A stretch of DNA of 64,000 nucleotides from Thiocystis violacea (lineage in GTDB: Bacteria > Pseudomonadota > Gammaproteobacteria > Chromatiales > Chromatiaceae): positions 1 to 64,000 of the forward strand of contig NZ_NRRG01000011.1 in NCBI RefSeq assembly GCF_016583575.1, written 5' to 3'. Positions 27,252-36,441 of this stretch are shown here, one piece after another (the stretch's first letter is position 1; the number at the start of each line of letters is the position of its first letter). Both the position numbers and the translations under genes were made by a program. A model generated the notes under the pieces. That model saw nothing but the letters and a program-made list of their open reading frames with translations, made no database searches and was not told where the DNA came from.

Positions 27252-28211
27252 ATGAAAACGCTCCATAAACGAGTATTGGTCACGGGCGGCGCGGGCTTTC
27301 TCGGCAGCCGCTTGTGCGAGCGCCTCGTCAACGAGGATTGCGAGGTGCTTTGCGTCGATAATTTTTATACGGCGACCAAGGACAACATCAGCCATCTGCT
27401 GCCTCATCCGCATTTCGAGCTGCTGCGTCACGACATTACCTTTCCGCTCTATCTGGAGGTGGACGAGATCTATAACCTCGCCTGCCCCGCGTCGCCCGTG
27501 CATTATCAGTCCGATCCGGTGCAAACCACCAAGACCAGCGTCCACGGCGCCATCAACATGCTGGGGCTGGCCAAGCGCACCAAGGCCAGGATTTTCCAGG
27601 CGTCGACCAGCGAAGTCTATGGCGATCCGGAGTTCCATCCCCAATCGGAAGGCTATTGGGGCCGGGTCAATCCAATCGGCCCAAGGGCTTGTTATGACGA
27701 AGGCAAGCGCTGCGCGGAGACGCTGTTCTTCGACTACTATCGCCAGCATGCCCTGCGCATCAAGGTGGCGCGGATCTTCAATACCTATGGCCCCGGCATG
27801 CATCCGAACGATGGCCGCGTCGTGTCCAATTTCATTATCCAGGCGCTTAAGAACGATCCCATCACGCTCTATGGCGATGGCCTGCAGACCCGTTCCTTTT
27901 GCTATGTGGACGACATGATCGAGGGGTTCATGCGTCTCATGAATAGCTCCGACACGATCACGGGTCCGATCAATCTCGGTAATCCCGACGAGTTCAGCAT
28001 GCTGGAGTTGGCGGAAGCGGTGCGCCGTCTCACCGGATCTCGCTCGGAGCTTATCTACCAGCCTTTGCCCCAGGACGATCCCAAGCAGCGTCAGCCGGAC
28101 ATTTCGCTGGCGCGGGAATATTTCGATTGGAGTCCGACGGTGCCGCTGGAGCAGGGCTTGAGGCTGACGATCGATTATTTCGAGGGTCTTCTGAGCCGGG
28201 GACTGGCATGA
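27252..28211 (+). CDS. UDP-glucuronate decarboxylase (UDP-xylose synthase)
   Basis: The 319-residue extended short-chain dehydrogenase has NAD site [16 protein letters not shown] and catalytic residues in [10 protein letters not shown] and [14 protein letters not shown] (Tyr-x3-Lys). The [13 protein letters not shown] and [18 protein letters not shown] signatures are typical of UXS, which oxidises and decarboxylates UDP-glucuronate to UDP-xylose. It is followed by a GalE-like gene with an ATGA overlap, so xylose, or arabinose after 4-epimerisation, is a likely building block of the glycan. dTDP-glucose 4,6-dehydratase is less likely given the [13 protein letters not shown] segment. Confidence 0.9.
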   Translation: MKTLHKRVLVTGGAGFLGSRLCERLVNEDCEVLCVDNFYTATKDNISHLLPHPHFELLRHDITFPLYLEVDEIYNLACPASPVHYQSDPVQTTKTSVHGAINMLGLAKRTKARIFQASTSEVYGDPEFHPQSEGYWGRVNPIGPRACYDEGKRCAETLFFDYYRQHALRIKVARIFNTYGPGMHPNDGRVVSNFIIQALKNDPITLYGDGLQTRSFCYVDDMIEGFMRLMNSSDTITGPINLGNPDEFSMLELAEAVRRLTGSRSELIYQPLPQDDPKQRQPDISLAREYFDWSPTVPLEQGLRLTIDYFEGLLSRGLA

Positions 28212-29194
28212 CTCGGGTGTTGGTGACGGGCGGCGCGGGATATATCGGGAGTCAGACCTGCAAGGCCTTGGCGCTGGCCGGTCATCAGCCGATCGCACTG
28301 GATAATCTGGTCCATGGTCACCCCTGGGCCGTGCGATGGGGTCCGCTGGAGGTCGGCGATATCGCCGACCGCGCCTTCCTGGACGCGGTCATCGAGCGAC
28401 ATCGGCCCGAGGCGGTCATTCATTTCGCCGCCTACGCCTATGTCGGCGAATCGATTCAGGAGCCGGGTCGCTATTATCGCAACAACGTCGCTGGAACCCT
28501 GAGCCTGCTTGAGGCGTTGCGCGATCATGGCGTCCGGCACATCATTTTCTCCAGTACCTGCGCCACTTATGGTATTCCCGATCGGACGCCGATCACGGAA
28601 GAGCATCCTCAACGCCCGATCAACCCCTATGGCGCCTCCAAGCTCATGGTCGAGCGCATGCTGGCCGATTTCGAGACAGCGCATGACCTGCGCTGGATCG
28701 CCCTGCGCTATTTCAATGCCGCCGGAGCGGATCCGGACGGCGAGATTGGCGAGTCCCACGACCCCGAGACCCATCTGATCCCGCTCGCCATGCAGGCGGT
28801 GCGCGGGATGGGGCCGGTGCTCAAGGTCTTCGGCAATGATTACCCAACGCCGGATGGGAGTTGCATCCGCGATTACATTCACGTCAGCGACCTCGCCGAC
28901 GCCCATCTGAAGAGTCTCGATTATCTTCGCCATGACGGCGCGAGCGGCGCCTTCAATCTCGGAACGGGGCAGGGCGCCTCGGTGTTCGAGGTGCTTGAGC
29001 GCATTCGCCAAGTCACCGGGCGCCCGGTTCCGATCGAACTCGCCGAGCGGCGCCCGGGAGATCCGCCGATGCTTTACGCGGACGCGGAAAAGGCGCGGCG
29101 AACGCTTGGTTGGACGCCGCGCTATCCGGATCTGTCGGAAACGATCGAGCACGCCTGGCGTTGGCTGGAATCGAACGGATACACCGAGCAATAG
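28208..29194 (+). CDS. UDP-sugar 4-epimerase (GalE type)
   Basis: The 328-residue NAD-dependent epimerase has the start [18 protein letters not shown], the catalytic SSTCATYG and [11 protein letters not shown] (Tyr-x3-Lys), and GALE landmarks [35 protein letters not shown] and [10 protein letters not shown]. GalE interconverts UDP-glucose and UDP-galactose. Because it overlaps the UDP-xylose synthase gene by 4 nt (ATGA), a UDP-xylose/UDP-arabinose 4-epimerase role is a reasonable alternative that sequence alone cannot settle. The next gene begins immediately after its stop. Confidence 0.9.
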   Translation: MTRVLVTGGAGYIGSQTCKALALAGHQPIALDNLVHGHPWAVRWGPLEVGDIADRAFLDAVIERHRPEAVIHFAAYAYVGESIQEPGRYYRNNVAGTLSLLEALRDHGVRHIIFSSTCATYGIPDRTPITEEHPQRPINPYGASKLMVERMLADFETAHDLRWIALRYFNAAGADPDGEIGESHDPETHLIPLAMQAVRGMGPVLKVFGNDYPTPDGSCIRDYIHVSDLADAHLKSLDYLRHDGASGAFNLGTGQGASVFEVLERIRQVTGRPVPIELAERRPGDPPMLYADAEKARRTLGWTPRYPDLSETIEHAWRWLESNGYTEQ

Positions 29195-31252
29195 ATGATC
29201 TATTCATTCGATGTCTTCGATACCCTGATCACGCGCCGTGTCGGCACGCCGCGCGGGGTCTTTGTCTCCGTGCAGCGGCAATTGCAGGCCGATCCCCGAG
29301 GGTTGCCGGAGGCGCTCATCGAGAATTTCCCCGAGGAGCGGGTGTGGGCGGAGCACAACGCGCGTCTTGAGGCGTCCGCGCAGGCCCCGGCCGATGTGAC
29401 GCATCTCCCGGAAGAGATCGATTTCGCGGATATCCATCGTTGGCTCGCCGCCCGCCACGCCCTCGACGCGGCGGATATGAACCGTTTGATGGACATGGAA
29501 CTGGAAGCGGAGGCGCGCTTTCTCTTTGGCGTTCCCGAGATGCTCGGGAGATTTCGCGAACTCGCGCGACAGGGTCGGCGCATCGTCCTGCTTTCGGACA
29601 TGTATCTGCGAAGGCCGGATCTCCAGCGCCTGCTGGATCGGATCGATCCCTTCATTCTTGAGTACGCCACGCTCTATCTGTCCTCCGAGATCAAGCTGAA
29701 CAAGGCGTCCGGGCGCCTGTACGCCCATGTGGCCGCTCAAGAGGGGGTGGCGATCTCCGAGATCGAGCATATCGGCGACAACCGGCATAGCGATATCCAA
29801 CGCGCGCTTGAGAGCGGATGCCGGGCGACACTCTTCGACGCCTGCCATCTCACCGAGGATGAGTGGTTCGAGGCCAACGAAGGGGATCTTGGCTGGCAGC
29901 TTTCCGCCGGACTGTTTCGCGAGTGCCGTTTGACGCTCGAATCGAGTCGCGCGCGCCTTGGTGCGCTCTACGCCGCGCCCCTGCTGCTTCCGTTCGTCCT
30001 ATGGGTGGCCGAGCAGGCGCGGGCGGCTGGCCGGCGCCGGGTGTATTTTCTCGCGCGGGATGGACAGGTTCTGCTGGATATCGCGAGCAGGCTGGGACTG
30101 GACGACCTGGATCTGCGTTATCTGCATGTTTCGCGATTGGCCTGCCATCGTTGCGTGACGCGGGATATCGATGCCTTCCTGGATTGGGTGTTCGTGTCCC
30201 ACCGCGAGATGACACTCGAGGACATTGCTCATCGCATCACGGCGCAGCCCCATGTAGTGATCGAATATCTCAAGCAAGTCCCTGGTTTCGATCTGCCGAA
30301 AGAGGCGCCTCTCAACGATCGAAGCAAGCGCCGCCTGCGGGCTTTGTTCAAATCCGATTCGCGGCTCAATAAGCTGATTCTCGATTTGACCTCGGGTGAG
30401 CGGGAGCGCGTCCTGAAATACCTCGACCAGGCGGGGCTCGCCGATGGCAGGGGATCCTGCCTGATCGATATCGGATGGAGCGGGACCATTCAGGATTCTC
30501 TTTACGAAATCCTTCGGAGCGACGCCGGGAGGACGCCTTCAGGTCTGATGGGCCTCTATTGGGGCTTGCAGGGTTCCGGTAATGGAATACGCGAAGACAA
30601 TCCGAAATACGCCTTCGCCTTTCAGCCCGGCACATTCTGGCGGGATCCCACGGCGCTACGTGAAATCGTCGAGTGCTTCACCGCCGCCGATCATGGCAGC
30701 ACACTGGGCTATCGAGAGCAGGGTGGCGATTGCCTGCCGATTCTCAACGATGAAGGTCACGAGGTCATGGCTTGGGGGCTTTCTGAATTCCGCCTCGGAA
30801 TCGATCGATTCGTCGATAAGGCGATTATATCGTTTTCGCGGGAGGACATCGTGGCGCTGATGCCATACTATTTCCGCCGCCTGGAGTTTCTGGTTCACCG
30901 GCCAACCGAACTCATGGCGCGTGAAATCGGACATTTCCCATATTCTCCTGATCCAACGGGGCAACTGCTTCCCTTCGCGCCCGGAATTAGCGGGGTCGAG
31001 GCTTTGCGCTATCACCTGAGTTCTGGAATCAAGCGTGGAAAGATCACACGATGGCCCGAGGCGAGCGTGATCAATAGCGGTCCCCTGGTCAAGGTTCTGA
31101 TGTCATCGCGTTTATTCAGGGTGTCCGCCATCCTGAAAATGATTCATCCGCGCGGATTCGTCGAATTATTGCCCTACCCGATCATTTCCTGGGCTAAGAG
31201 ACGACTCCCGAGGCCAATGATCAGAGCCGCGCGCTCCATACTCCGAGGCTGA
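29195..31252 (+). CDS. COG5610-type HAD superfamily protein, intact motifs (paralog 2)
   Basis: The 685-residue protein has a HAD domain at 1-~235 with nucleophile Asp6 (YSFDVFDTLITRRV), motif II VLLSDMYLRR, the lysine in SSEIKLNKASG and motif IV HIGDNRHSDI. The large C-terminal module has VYFLARDGQVLLDIASRL and CLIDIGWSGTIQDSLYEIL. The DxFDT form of motif I lacks the second Asp of true phosphatases, as in dehalogenase-like branches. The module structure matches paralog 1 throughout. ATG follows the GalE stop without a gap, so translation is probably coupled. A role in assembling or modifying surface polysaccharide is inferred from family context only. Confidence 0.87.
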   Translation: MIYSFDVFDTLITRRVGTPRGVFVSVQRQLQADPRGLPEALIENFPEERVWAEHNARLEASAQAPADVTHLPEEIDFADIHRWLAARHALDAADMNRLMDMELEAEARFLFGVPEMLGRFRELARQGRRIVLLSDMYLRRPDLQRLLDRIDPFILEYATLYLSSEIKLNKASGRLYAHVAAQEGVAISEIEHIGDNRHSDIQRALESGCRATLFDACHLTEDEWFEANEGDLGWQLSAGLFRECRLTLESSRARLGALYAAPLLLPFVLWVAEQARAAGRRRVYFLARDGQVLLDIASRLGLDDLDLRYLHVSRLACHRCVTRDIDAFLDWVFVSHREMTLEDIAHRITAQPHVVIEYLKQVPGFDLPKEAPLNDRSKRRLRALFKSDSRLNKLILDLTSGERERVLKYLDQAGLADGRGSCLIDIGWSGTIQDSLYEILRSDAGRTPSGLMGLYWGLQGSGNGIREDNPKYAFAFQPGTFWRDPTALREIVECFTAADHGSTLGYREQGGDCLPILNDEGHEVMAWGLSEFRLGIDRFVDKAIISFSREDIVALMPYYFRRLEFLVHRPTELMAREIGHFPYSPDPTGQLLPFAPGISGVEALRYHLSSGIKRGKITRWPEASVINSGPLVKVLMSSRLFRVSAILKMIHPRGFVELLPYPIISWAKRRLPRPMIRAARSILRG

Positions 31253-31366
31253 TTCGCGTACCATGCCAAAGGGGGGCGCTCTATTCCGACGACTGGCATC
31301 GGTCCGGTTCGGGTTTCTGGCCGAGTGAGATCCGAATCCTTATTGCTGTAATGACAGAGACCGAGA

Positions 31367-31556
31367 CCTTAGGTGATTTCCAGGAAACCTTGCACCCGTG
31401 ATCGACCCGTTCATGGACAGGATTAACAAGATTTCGCAGGATTGACAGGATTTATAAGGCTCTGTTTTCAATCCTGTCAATCTTGAAAAATCCTGTTAAT
31501 CCTGTCCCATTCCGGAGCGTTCGATCGGGTACGGACTTTACCGGAAACCACCTTAA
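31367..31556. repeat. Dispersed palindromic MITE-like repeat, copy B
   Basis: The ~190-bp imperfect palindrome has left end CCTTAGGTGATTTCCAGGAAA and right end CCGGAAACCACCTTAA. Inner arms are GGACAGGATTAACAAGATT... and ...AATCTTGAAAAATCC, with TCCTGT units recurring every 9-11 bp. The centre is TATAAGGCTCTGTTTTC. No coding capacity. It occupies most of the 347-bp gap between paralog 2 and the methyltransferase gene; the remainder of that gap shows nothing else. Confidence 0.8.
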
Positions 31557-31598
31557 CGGATTTAGAACGTCCATTTGTTTTCACGAGGAGGTGGGTCA

Positions 31599-32219
31599 AT
31601 GCATTTTCAGCACATGGACTTCCCAGCCCTGTCGCCTGAACATGTCGAAGGAGCCAGGCTATTCGCCACGCGCCATGACATGATCAAGGCGATCGCTCCA
31701 CGCCATGGACTCATCGCCGAGGTCGGCGTCGCTTTCGGTGATTTCTCGGAGTTTCTGATAACCGAGCTTAGGCCCGCCAGGTTTTTCGCCCTGGATCTGT
31801 TCGACTTGGATCAATACGAGACGGTTTGGGGGAGGCCGTCCGCCGAATGCTTCGGTAACCGGTCCCATCTCGATTATTACCGGTCGCGATTCGCGCATCT
31901 GTCGGATCTTGTGGAGATCGAGGTGGGGCCGAGTCGGGAATTACTCGCCGGGCATGCGGACGAGTCGCTGGATCTCATATACATCGATGCGGGTCATTCC
32001 TACGAGGAAGTCAAGGCCGACGCCGCGCAGGCGGCGAGAAAGGTCAAGCCGAGCGGTCAATTGATCTTTAATGACTATACGCTCTCGGATCCATTCTCGG
32101 ACGTGGAGTACGGCGTCGTGCAGGCGGTCAATGAGCTATTGGAGGCCGGCGGCTGGAGAGTGCTGGGCTTCGCGTTGGACAGGAGGATGTTTTGTGATAT
32201 GGCGTTGGTTCGGAGTTGA
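31599..32219 (+). CDS. Class I SAM-dependent methyltransferase
   Basis: The 206-residue soluble protein has SAM motif I as IAEVGVAFGDFSEFLITEL, motif II region FFALDLFDLDQYE and a later LDLIYIDAGHSYEEVKAD segment typical of the Methyltransf_24 family in glycan clusters. A strong GAGGAGG ribosome-binding site precedes ATG 31599. The gene sits between two copies of the MITE-like repeat. The probable target is a sugar hydroxyl of the surface glycan; the alternative is a small-molecule methyltransferase. Confidence 0.85.
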   Translation: MHFQHMDFPALSPEHVEGARLFATRHDMIKAIAPRHGLIAEVGVAFGDFSEFLITELRPARFFALDLFDLDQYETVWGRPSAECFGNRSHLDYYRSRFAHLSDLVEIEVGPSRELLAGHADESLDLIYIDAGHSYEEVKADAAQAARKVKPSGQLIFNDYTLSDPFSDVEYGVVQAVNELLEAGGWRVLGFALDRRMFCDMALVRS

Positions 32220-32338
32220 GTCGTCGAGCGCGCCATGCCTTGGTTCCTCGGTCATGCGGTGGCGTATCCGACGGGGCGCGGCGGGCTCGGGTCTTGCTGA
32301 AAAAAGCAATCCAACTCCCGAGACTATGGACGGCTCGC

Positions 32339-32528
32339 CTAGGATGATTTCCAGGAAAGTCCGTACCCGACCGAAAGTTCCGGAATGGGACAGGATTAAC
32401 AGGATTCTTCAAGATTGACAGGATTACAAACAGAGCTTTATGAATCCTGTCGATCCTGCGAAATCCTGCTGATCCTATCCATGACCGGGCGGGTCGCGGG
32501 TACAACATTTTCTGGAAATCATCTAAGA
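32339..32528. repeat. Dispersed palindromic MITE-like repeat, copy C
   Basis: The ~190-bp palindrome starts CTAGGATGATTTCCAGGAAA and ends CTGGAAATCATCTAAG, forming clear terminal inverted repeats. The left arm, read in reverse, is nearly identical to copy A and to the right arm of copy B. It fills most of the 311-bp gap before paralog 3, and its right end lies 2 bp from that gene's first possible start codon. Confidence 0.82.
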
Positions 32529-32530
32529 CC

Positions 32531-33910
32531 TTGAAGACCTCTTTCCCAGATCGCCGATCACTCCGTCGCCACATCGAACGCGAGGTGCTCGACCTGGCGA
32601 CGACGGCCTTTGACGGACTCGGCACCAAGCCGGGTCTGGCCTTTCGTCGTGGTGTCGGCGCCGCGCCGCTGTTCGTCGGTTATGCGCTTTTCATCGCCGA
32701 GCGGAGCCTCGTCGACGAGGTCGATCGGCTCTACTTTTTCACCCGTGAAGGCGAGTTCTTTCAGCGCGTGTTCCAGGCGGTTCTACCGAGCGCTCGCCTA
32801 GCCAATCAGAGTCTGCCCGGTTCCAGTCTCTTGGAGGTGAGCCGTCTGGCTACCTTCTCGCCCTCGCTGCGCTCGGCCAGCATCGAGGAAATGATGCGGC
32901 TCTGGAGTCTCTACGACAGCCAGTCGATCTTCGCGCTCACGCGCTCATTAGGGCTCGATCCGAGCGTCCTCGATCCAGTGTGCGCGCGACAGACCATTCC
33001 TCTCGACGAGCCCATCGTGCAACCCTGGCTGGACGCTCGGGTCAAGCGCCTGTTCCAGGATCCGGAGTTCATTCGGATCCTGTCGGACAAGATCGCGTCC
33101 GATCGCCAGGCCGCGCTGGCTTATTTCAGGGAGCAGGGTCTCACGGAGGGACGGGGGCCGATCGGGGTCGTCGATATCGGCTGGCGCGGCACTATCCAGG
33201 ACAATCTCGCCATCATGCTGCCGGGTCGGCGTTTTTTTGGCTACTACCTGGGTCTGCAACGCTTCCTCAATCCCCAGCCGCCCAATGGTGTCAAGCGCGC
33301 CTATGGCCCGAACGCGAACCGGGATCTGCTGTTCAGCCATCTGCTCGATGCCGTTTCGCCCATGGAAATGCTCTGTAACTCGCCGCTCGGAAGCGTCATG
33401 GGCTATGGATTCGAGGATGAGCGCCCGCGTGCCTCGCGTCTGACCGAGCCCAGCGAGAACGGCCGTCACGCGGAGGTGGTCGGGCATTTTCAGGATGGCG
33501 TCCTTTTCGCCTGTCGACACTGGGCGCCCTATGTCGAGTCACATTCGATTCGCAGCGGTGAGTTGCGCGAGATGGCCTGCCATCTCTGGAGCGATCTGAT
33601 CGCGCGCCCCGACCGCCAGATCGCCGAGGCCTATGCCGCGCTCAACCACAATGATGTTTTCGGTGTCGGCGCCTTCGTGGACAAGCGGGTCGTTCCCTCG
33701 CCGCGAAGCATGCTGCGCGGACTCTTTTCGGCGAGCGACCGCCGGGCGGTGATTCTCTACATCAAGCAGACGCAATGGACGCCAGGTCTCTGGCATCGCT
33801 CGGATCTGAGCCATCTGCACCGAGGCATGCTGATCTCCGCCCTCCTGGCCGGTCGCGTCTACAAGCGCGCGCGTATGTGGATGCATTATCATCTGGTGAC
33901 CAAGCGATGA
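32531..33910 (+). CDS. COG5610 C-terminal module without HAD domain (paralog 3, probably 5'-truncated)
   Basis: The 459-residue frame matches only the C-terminal module of the two paralogs: GVGAAPLFVGYALFIAERSLVDE, LYFFTREGEFFQRVFQAVL and VVDIGWRGTIQDNLAIML. The ~230-residue HAD domain is missing. No ATG is found near the beginning; the first candidate is a TTG at 32531, directly abutting the MITE-like repeat, and I see no ribosome-binding site. Either a stand-alone module exists in this family or the repeat's insertion removed the 5' part. The frame is otherwise intact, with normal codon bias to the stop. Confidence 0.72.
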   Translation: MKTSFPDRRSLRRHIEREVLDLATTAFDGLGTKPGLAFRRGVGAAPLFVGYALFIAERSLVDEVDRLYFFTREGEFFQRVFQAVLPSARLANQSLPGSSLLEVSRLATFSPSLRSASIEEMMRLWSLYDSQSIFALTRSLGLDPSVLDPVCARQTIPLDEPIVQPWLDARVKRLFQDPEFIRILSDKIASDRQAALAYFREQGLTEGRGPIGVVDIGWRGTIQDNLAIMLPGRRFFGYYLGLQRFLNPQPPNGVKRAYGPNANRDLLFSHLLDAVSPMEMLCNSPLGSVMGYGFEDERPRASRLTEPSENGRHAEVVGHFQDGVLFACRHWAPYVESHSIRSGELREMACHLWSDLIARPDRQIAEAYAALNHNDVFGVGAFVDKRVVPSPRSMLRGLFSASDRRAVILYIKQTQWTPGLWHRSDLSHLHRGMLISALLAGRVYKRARMWMHYHLVTKR

Positions 33911-33963
33911 CCCCAAGACGCGGTTGGCCTGGGGCGATCATCCCCGATCGGCTGGAGGTCTGA

Positions 33964-34611
33964 GTGGGCCGGCGTGGCGAGCACAGCAAGGAGGCCCTGG
34001 CGGGTCTGGCCCTGGACGCGGCCGTTCAACTCCTGGAGGAGGAGGGACCGGACAGGCTGACGACCCGCGCCGTCGCGGGCCGTATCGGTTACACCGTCGG
34101 CAGTCTCTATTTTCTTTTCCGCAATCGCGATGACCTGGTGCTGCAAGTCAATGGGCGCACCCTGGATGAACTGCGGGCGGCGATCGAGCTGGCCTTGGTG
34201 GAATGCACGGACACGCGACTGGCGCTGCTCGCCATGGGGCGCGCCTACCTGGGATTCGCGGCCAGGCATCCGGCGCGCTGGCGCCTGATCTTCGAGCATG
34301 GCCTGCCGGCCGAGACGGCGCTACCCGCGACCCTGGTCGGAAAGATCGATGGATTCTTCAGCCTGGTCGCCGGGTATCTCGCCAGGCTCGTTCCCGGCCT
34401 CGACTCGCGCGAAGCGCGTCGGTCGGCGCAGGCGCTCTGGAGTGGCGTGCATGGCGTGACGGTGCTGGCGATCACCGGCAAGCTCGAGGTTGGGGGCGAT
34501 GCCGCCGCCGAGTCCCTGGCCGAGGATCTGATCGACTACTACCTCGATGGATTGACGGCCGCTCGCGCCTCGGCCGTCGGGCCAGCCGATCCAGCCTCGC
34601 TCAGGGAATGA
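33964..34611 (+). CDS. TetR/AcrR family transcriptional regulator
   Basis: The 215-residue protein has a TetR helix-turn-helix at about residues 10-57 (AVQLLEEEGPDRLTTRAVAGRIGYTVGSLYFLFRNRDDL). A helical ligand-binding domain with the WHG-like segment ALWSGVHGVTVLAITGKL follows. It would repress one or more promoters until an inducer binds. The GTG at 33964 is the likely start. It ends inside the 3' end of the convergent DUF2939 gene (11-bp overlap), so the two transcripts are antisense at their ends. No neighbouring efflux pump is present, so the target is unclear. Confidence 0.88.
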   Translation: MGRRGEHSKEALAGLALDAAVQLLEEEGPDRLTTRAVAGRIGYTVGSLYFLFRNRDDLVLQVNGRTLDELRAAIELALVECTDTRLALLAMGRAYLGFAARHPARWRLIFEHGLPAETALPATLVGKIDGFFSLVAGYLARLVPGLDSREARRSAQALWSGVHGVTVLAITGKLEVGGDAAAESLAEDLIDYYLDGLTAARASAVGPADPASLRE

Positions 34612-35083
34612 TATCGATGATCCGCCACTGGGTGCCCTCCAGTCGCAGCCGGACATGGGTGGCGCCCCGGCCCAGGTCTCCGATACGGATCAGGAAGCGG
34701 TCGTAGGACTCGAAGAAGGCGAAGTCGATCGCCGCGAGCAGATAGGGCGGACTTTGTCCGGTCGCCTGGGTGACCGAGTCACGCAAGGTCTCGCGCGCCC
34801 AGTCGATGGTGATGGCCTGCTCCAGGGCCGAATCGCCCAGGTGCGCCAGGTTCTGACGGATCCAGCCCATCACGCTCTCGGGATCGTCGGCGGGCAGGAC
34901 GCCGCTCACGCCGGCGGCGAGCCGCTGCTTGTAATTGGCGCGGATGGCGGATAGATCCACCATCCCGGCCAGTTGGCTGGTGTCCTCTTGATTGATGGCC
35001 TCGTCCAACCGATAGACGCTGGAATAGGGCCAGAGGCCATAGCCGATGAGCGCCAACAGGAGAAAATAGCCGATGAACCGCAT
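34601..35083 (-). CDS. DUF2939 family protein
   Basis: The 160-residue protein has an N-terminal membrane helix (FIGYFLLLALIGYGLWPYSSVYRLDEAI) and a soluble part with the family pattern LSAIRANYKQRL and AIDFAFFESYDRFLIRI. DUF2939 proteins are small membrane- or lipid-anchored envelope proteins of unknown function. The start at 35083 (MRFIGYF) places the helix at the N-terminus; an alternative ATG at 35104 would add seven residues, and neither has a strong ribosome-binding site. It is divergent from cca. Confidence 0.8.
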   Translation of the reverse strand: MRFIGYFLLLALIGYGLWPYSSVYRLDEAINQEDTSQLAGMVDLSAIRANYKQRLAAGVSGVLPADDPESVMGWIRQNLAHLGDSALEQAITIDWARETLRDSVTQATGQSPPYLLAAIDFAFFESYDRFLIRIGDLGRGATHVRLRLEGTQWRIIDIIP

Positions 35084-35183
35084 GAGCGTCGTCCCGAGTT
35101 CCATGAGTGAGGGGGCCAGGCTTGAATTCTAACCCGAACCCAACCCTGAATCGCCGCCGGGCGTCGGCCTGCGAGGACCGGAC

Positions 35184-36428
35184 ATGAGCGCGACCGAAGG
35201 GCTGCGAACCTATCTGGTCGGCGGGGCGGTGCGTGACCGCCTGCTCGGCCGGGCGGTGCGCGAGCGCGACTATGTAGTGGTCGGGGCCAGCGTCGACGAA
35301 TTGCTGAATCGCGGCTTCCAGCAGGTCGGTAAGGATTTCCCGGTGTTCCTGCATCCCGAGACCAAGGACGAGTACGCGCTCGCCCGCACCGAGCGCAAGA
35401 CCGCGCCCGGCTATCACGGCTTCGCGGTCCATGCCGATCCGGGGGTGACCCTGGAGCAGGATCTGCTGCGCCGCGATCTCACCGTCAACGCCCTGGCCGA
35501 GGACCAGCGCGGCGAACTGATCGACCCCTACGGCGGACTGGCGGATCTCCAGGCGCGGGTGCTGCGGCATGTCTCGCCGGCCTTCGCCGAGGATCCGGTG
35601 CGCATCCTGCGGCTCGCCCGCTTCGCCGCGCGCTTCGCCGACCTGGGCTTTCGGATCGCCGACGAGACCCTCGAATTGACGCGCGCCATGGTCGCCGCCG
35701 GCGAGGTCGACGCCCTGGTCCCGGATCGCGTCTGGCAGGAGATGGCCCGCGCGCTCGGCGAGGATCGGCCCTCGCGCTTCTTCGAGGTGCTGCGCGAGTG
35801 CGGCGCGCTGGCCCGGCTGCTGCCCGAGATCGACCGTCTCTGGGGCGTTCCTCAACCGGAGAAATGGCATCCCGAGATCGATACCGGCGTGCATGTGATG
35901 CTGGTGCTCGACATGGCCGCGCGACTCTCGCCCGACCTGGAGGTCCGCTTCGCCGCGCTCTGTCACGACCTGGGCAAGGGAAACACGCCGGAAGACATCC
36001 TGCCCAGCCATCACGGTCACGAGGAGCGTGGCCTGGCGCTGATCGACGGCGTCTGCGACCGCCTGCGCATCCCCAACCGCTGCCGCGAGCTGGCGCGGGT
36101 CACAGCGGCCTGTCACGGTCTGGTCCATAAGGTCGAGGAACTGCGAGCCGGGACCATCCTCGATCTGCTCGACAGGAGCGACGCCTTTCGCCGTCCCGAG
36201 CGTTTCCGCCAACTGTTGACCGCCTGCGAGGCCGACTATCGCGGACGCACCGGCTACGCGGAGCGCGACTACCCGCAGGCCCGGATCCTGGGTCGACTGC
36301 TGGAGGCCGCCGCCGCGCTGGATGTCGGGGCAATCGCCCGCGCGGCGAGCGAGCCGCGTCTGATCCCCGAGCGGATCCGGAGCGCGCGGATCGCCGCCAT
36401 CAAGCAGGCGCGGCCCGATCTACTCTAG
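35184..36428 (+). CDS. cca: CCA-adding enzyme / multifunctional tRNA nucleotidyltransferase
   Basis: The 414-residue protein adds or repairs the 3' CCA of tRNA. The nucleotidyltransferase core is YLVGGAVRDRLLG with the metal site written RERDYVVVG; the first acidic ligand is Glu where E. coli has Asp. ALARTERKTAPGYHGF and DLLRRDLTVNALA follow. The C-terminal HD domain (LCHDLGKGNTPEDILP; HHGHEERG) gives the phosphatase/phosphodiesterase activities of the gammaproteobacterial multifunctional type. Length is normal. It is the last core gene before the insertion at ~36.7 kb. Confidence 0.96.
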   Translation: MSATEGLRTYLVGGAVRDRLLGRAVRERDYVVVGASVDELLNRGFQQVGKDFPVFLHPETKDEYALARTERKTAPGYHGFAVHADPGVTLEQDLLRRDLTVNALAEDQRGELIDPYGGLADLQARVLRHVSPAFAEDPVRILRLARFAARFADLGFRIADETLELTRAMVAAGEVDALVPDRVWQEMARALGEDRPSRFFEVLRECGALARLLPEIDRLWGVPQPEKWHPEIDTGVHVMLVLDMAARLSPDLEVRFAALCHDLGKGNTPEDILPSHHGHEERGLALIDGVCDRLRIPNRCRELARVTAACHGLVHKVEELRAGTILDLLDRSDAFRRPERFRQLLTACEADYRGRTGYAERDYPQARILGRLLEAAAALDVGAIARAASEPRLIPERIRSARIAAIKQARPDLL

Positions 36429-36441
36429 CCGCCGGCCGTGC

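Noticed and set aside
31410-31510. Regularly spaced TCCTGT units resembling a short CRISPR array
   Set aside because: Spacing is only 9-11 bp, the units form inverted arms of a palindrome, spacers are not unique, and no cas gene is in the window.
35184-36428. Glu for Asp at the first metal ligand of the CCA enzyme as a sign of inactivity
   Set aside because: The change is conservative, the rest of the protein is fully conserved, and an E-R-D form may be normal in the family.
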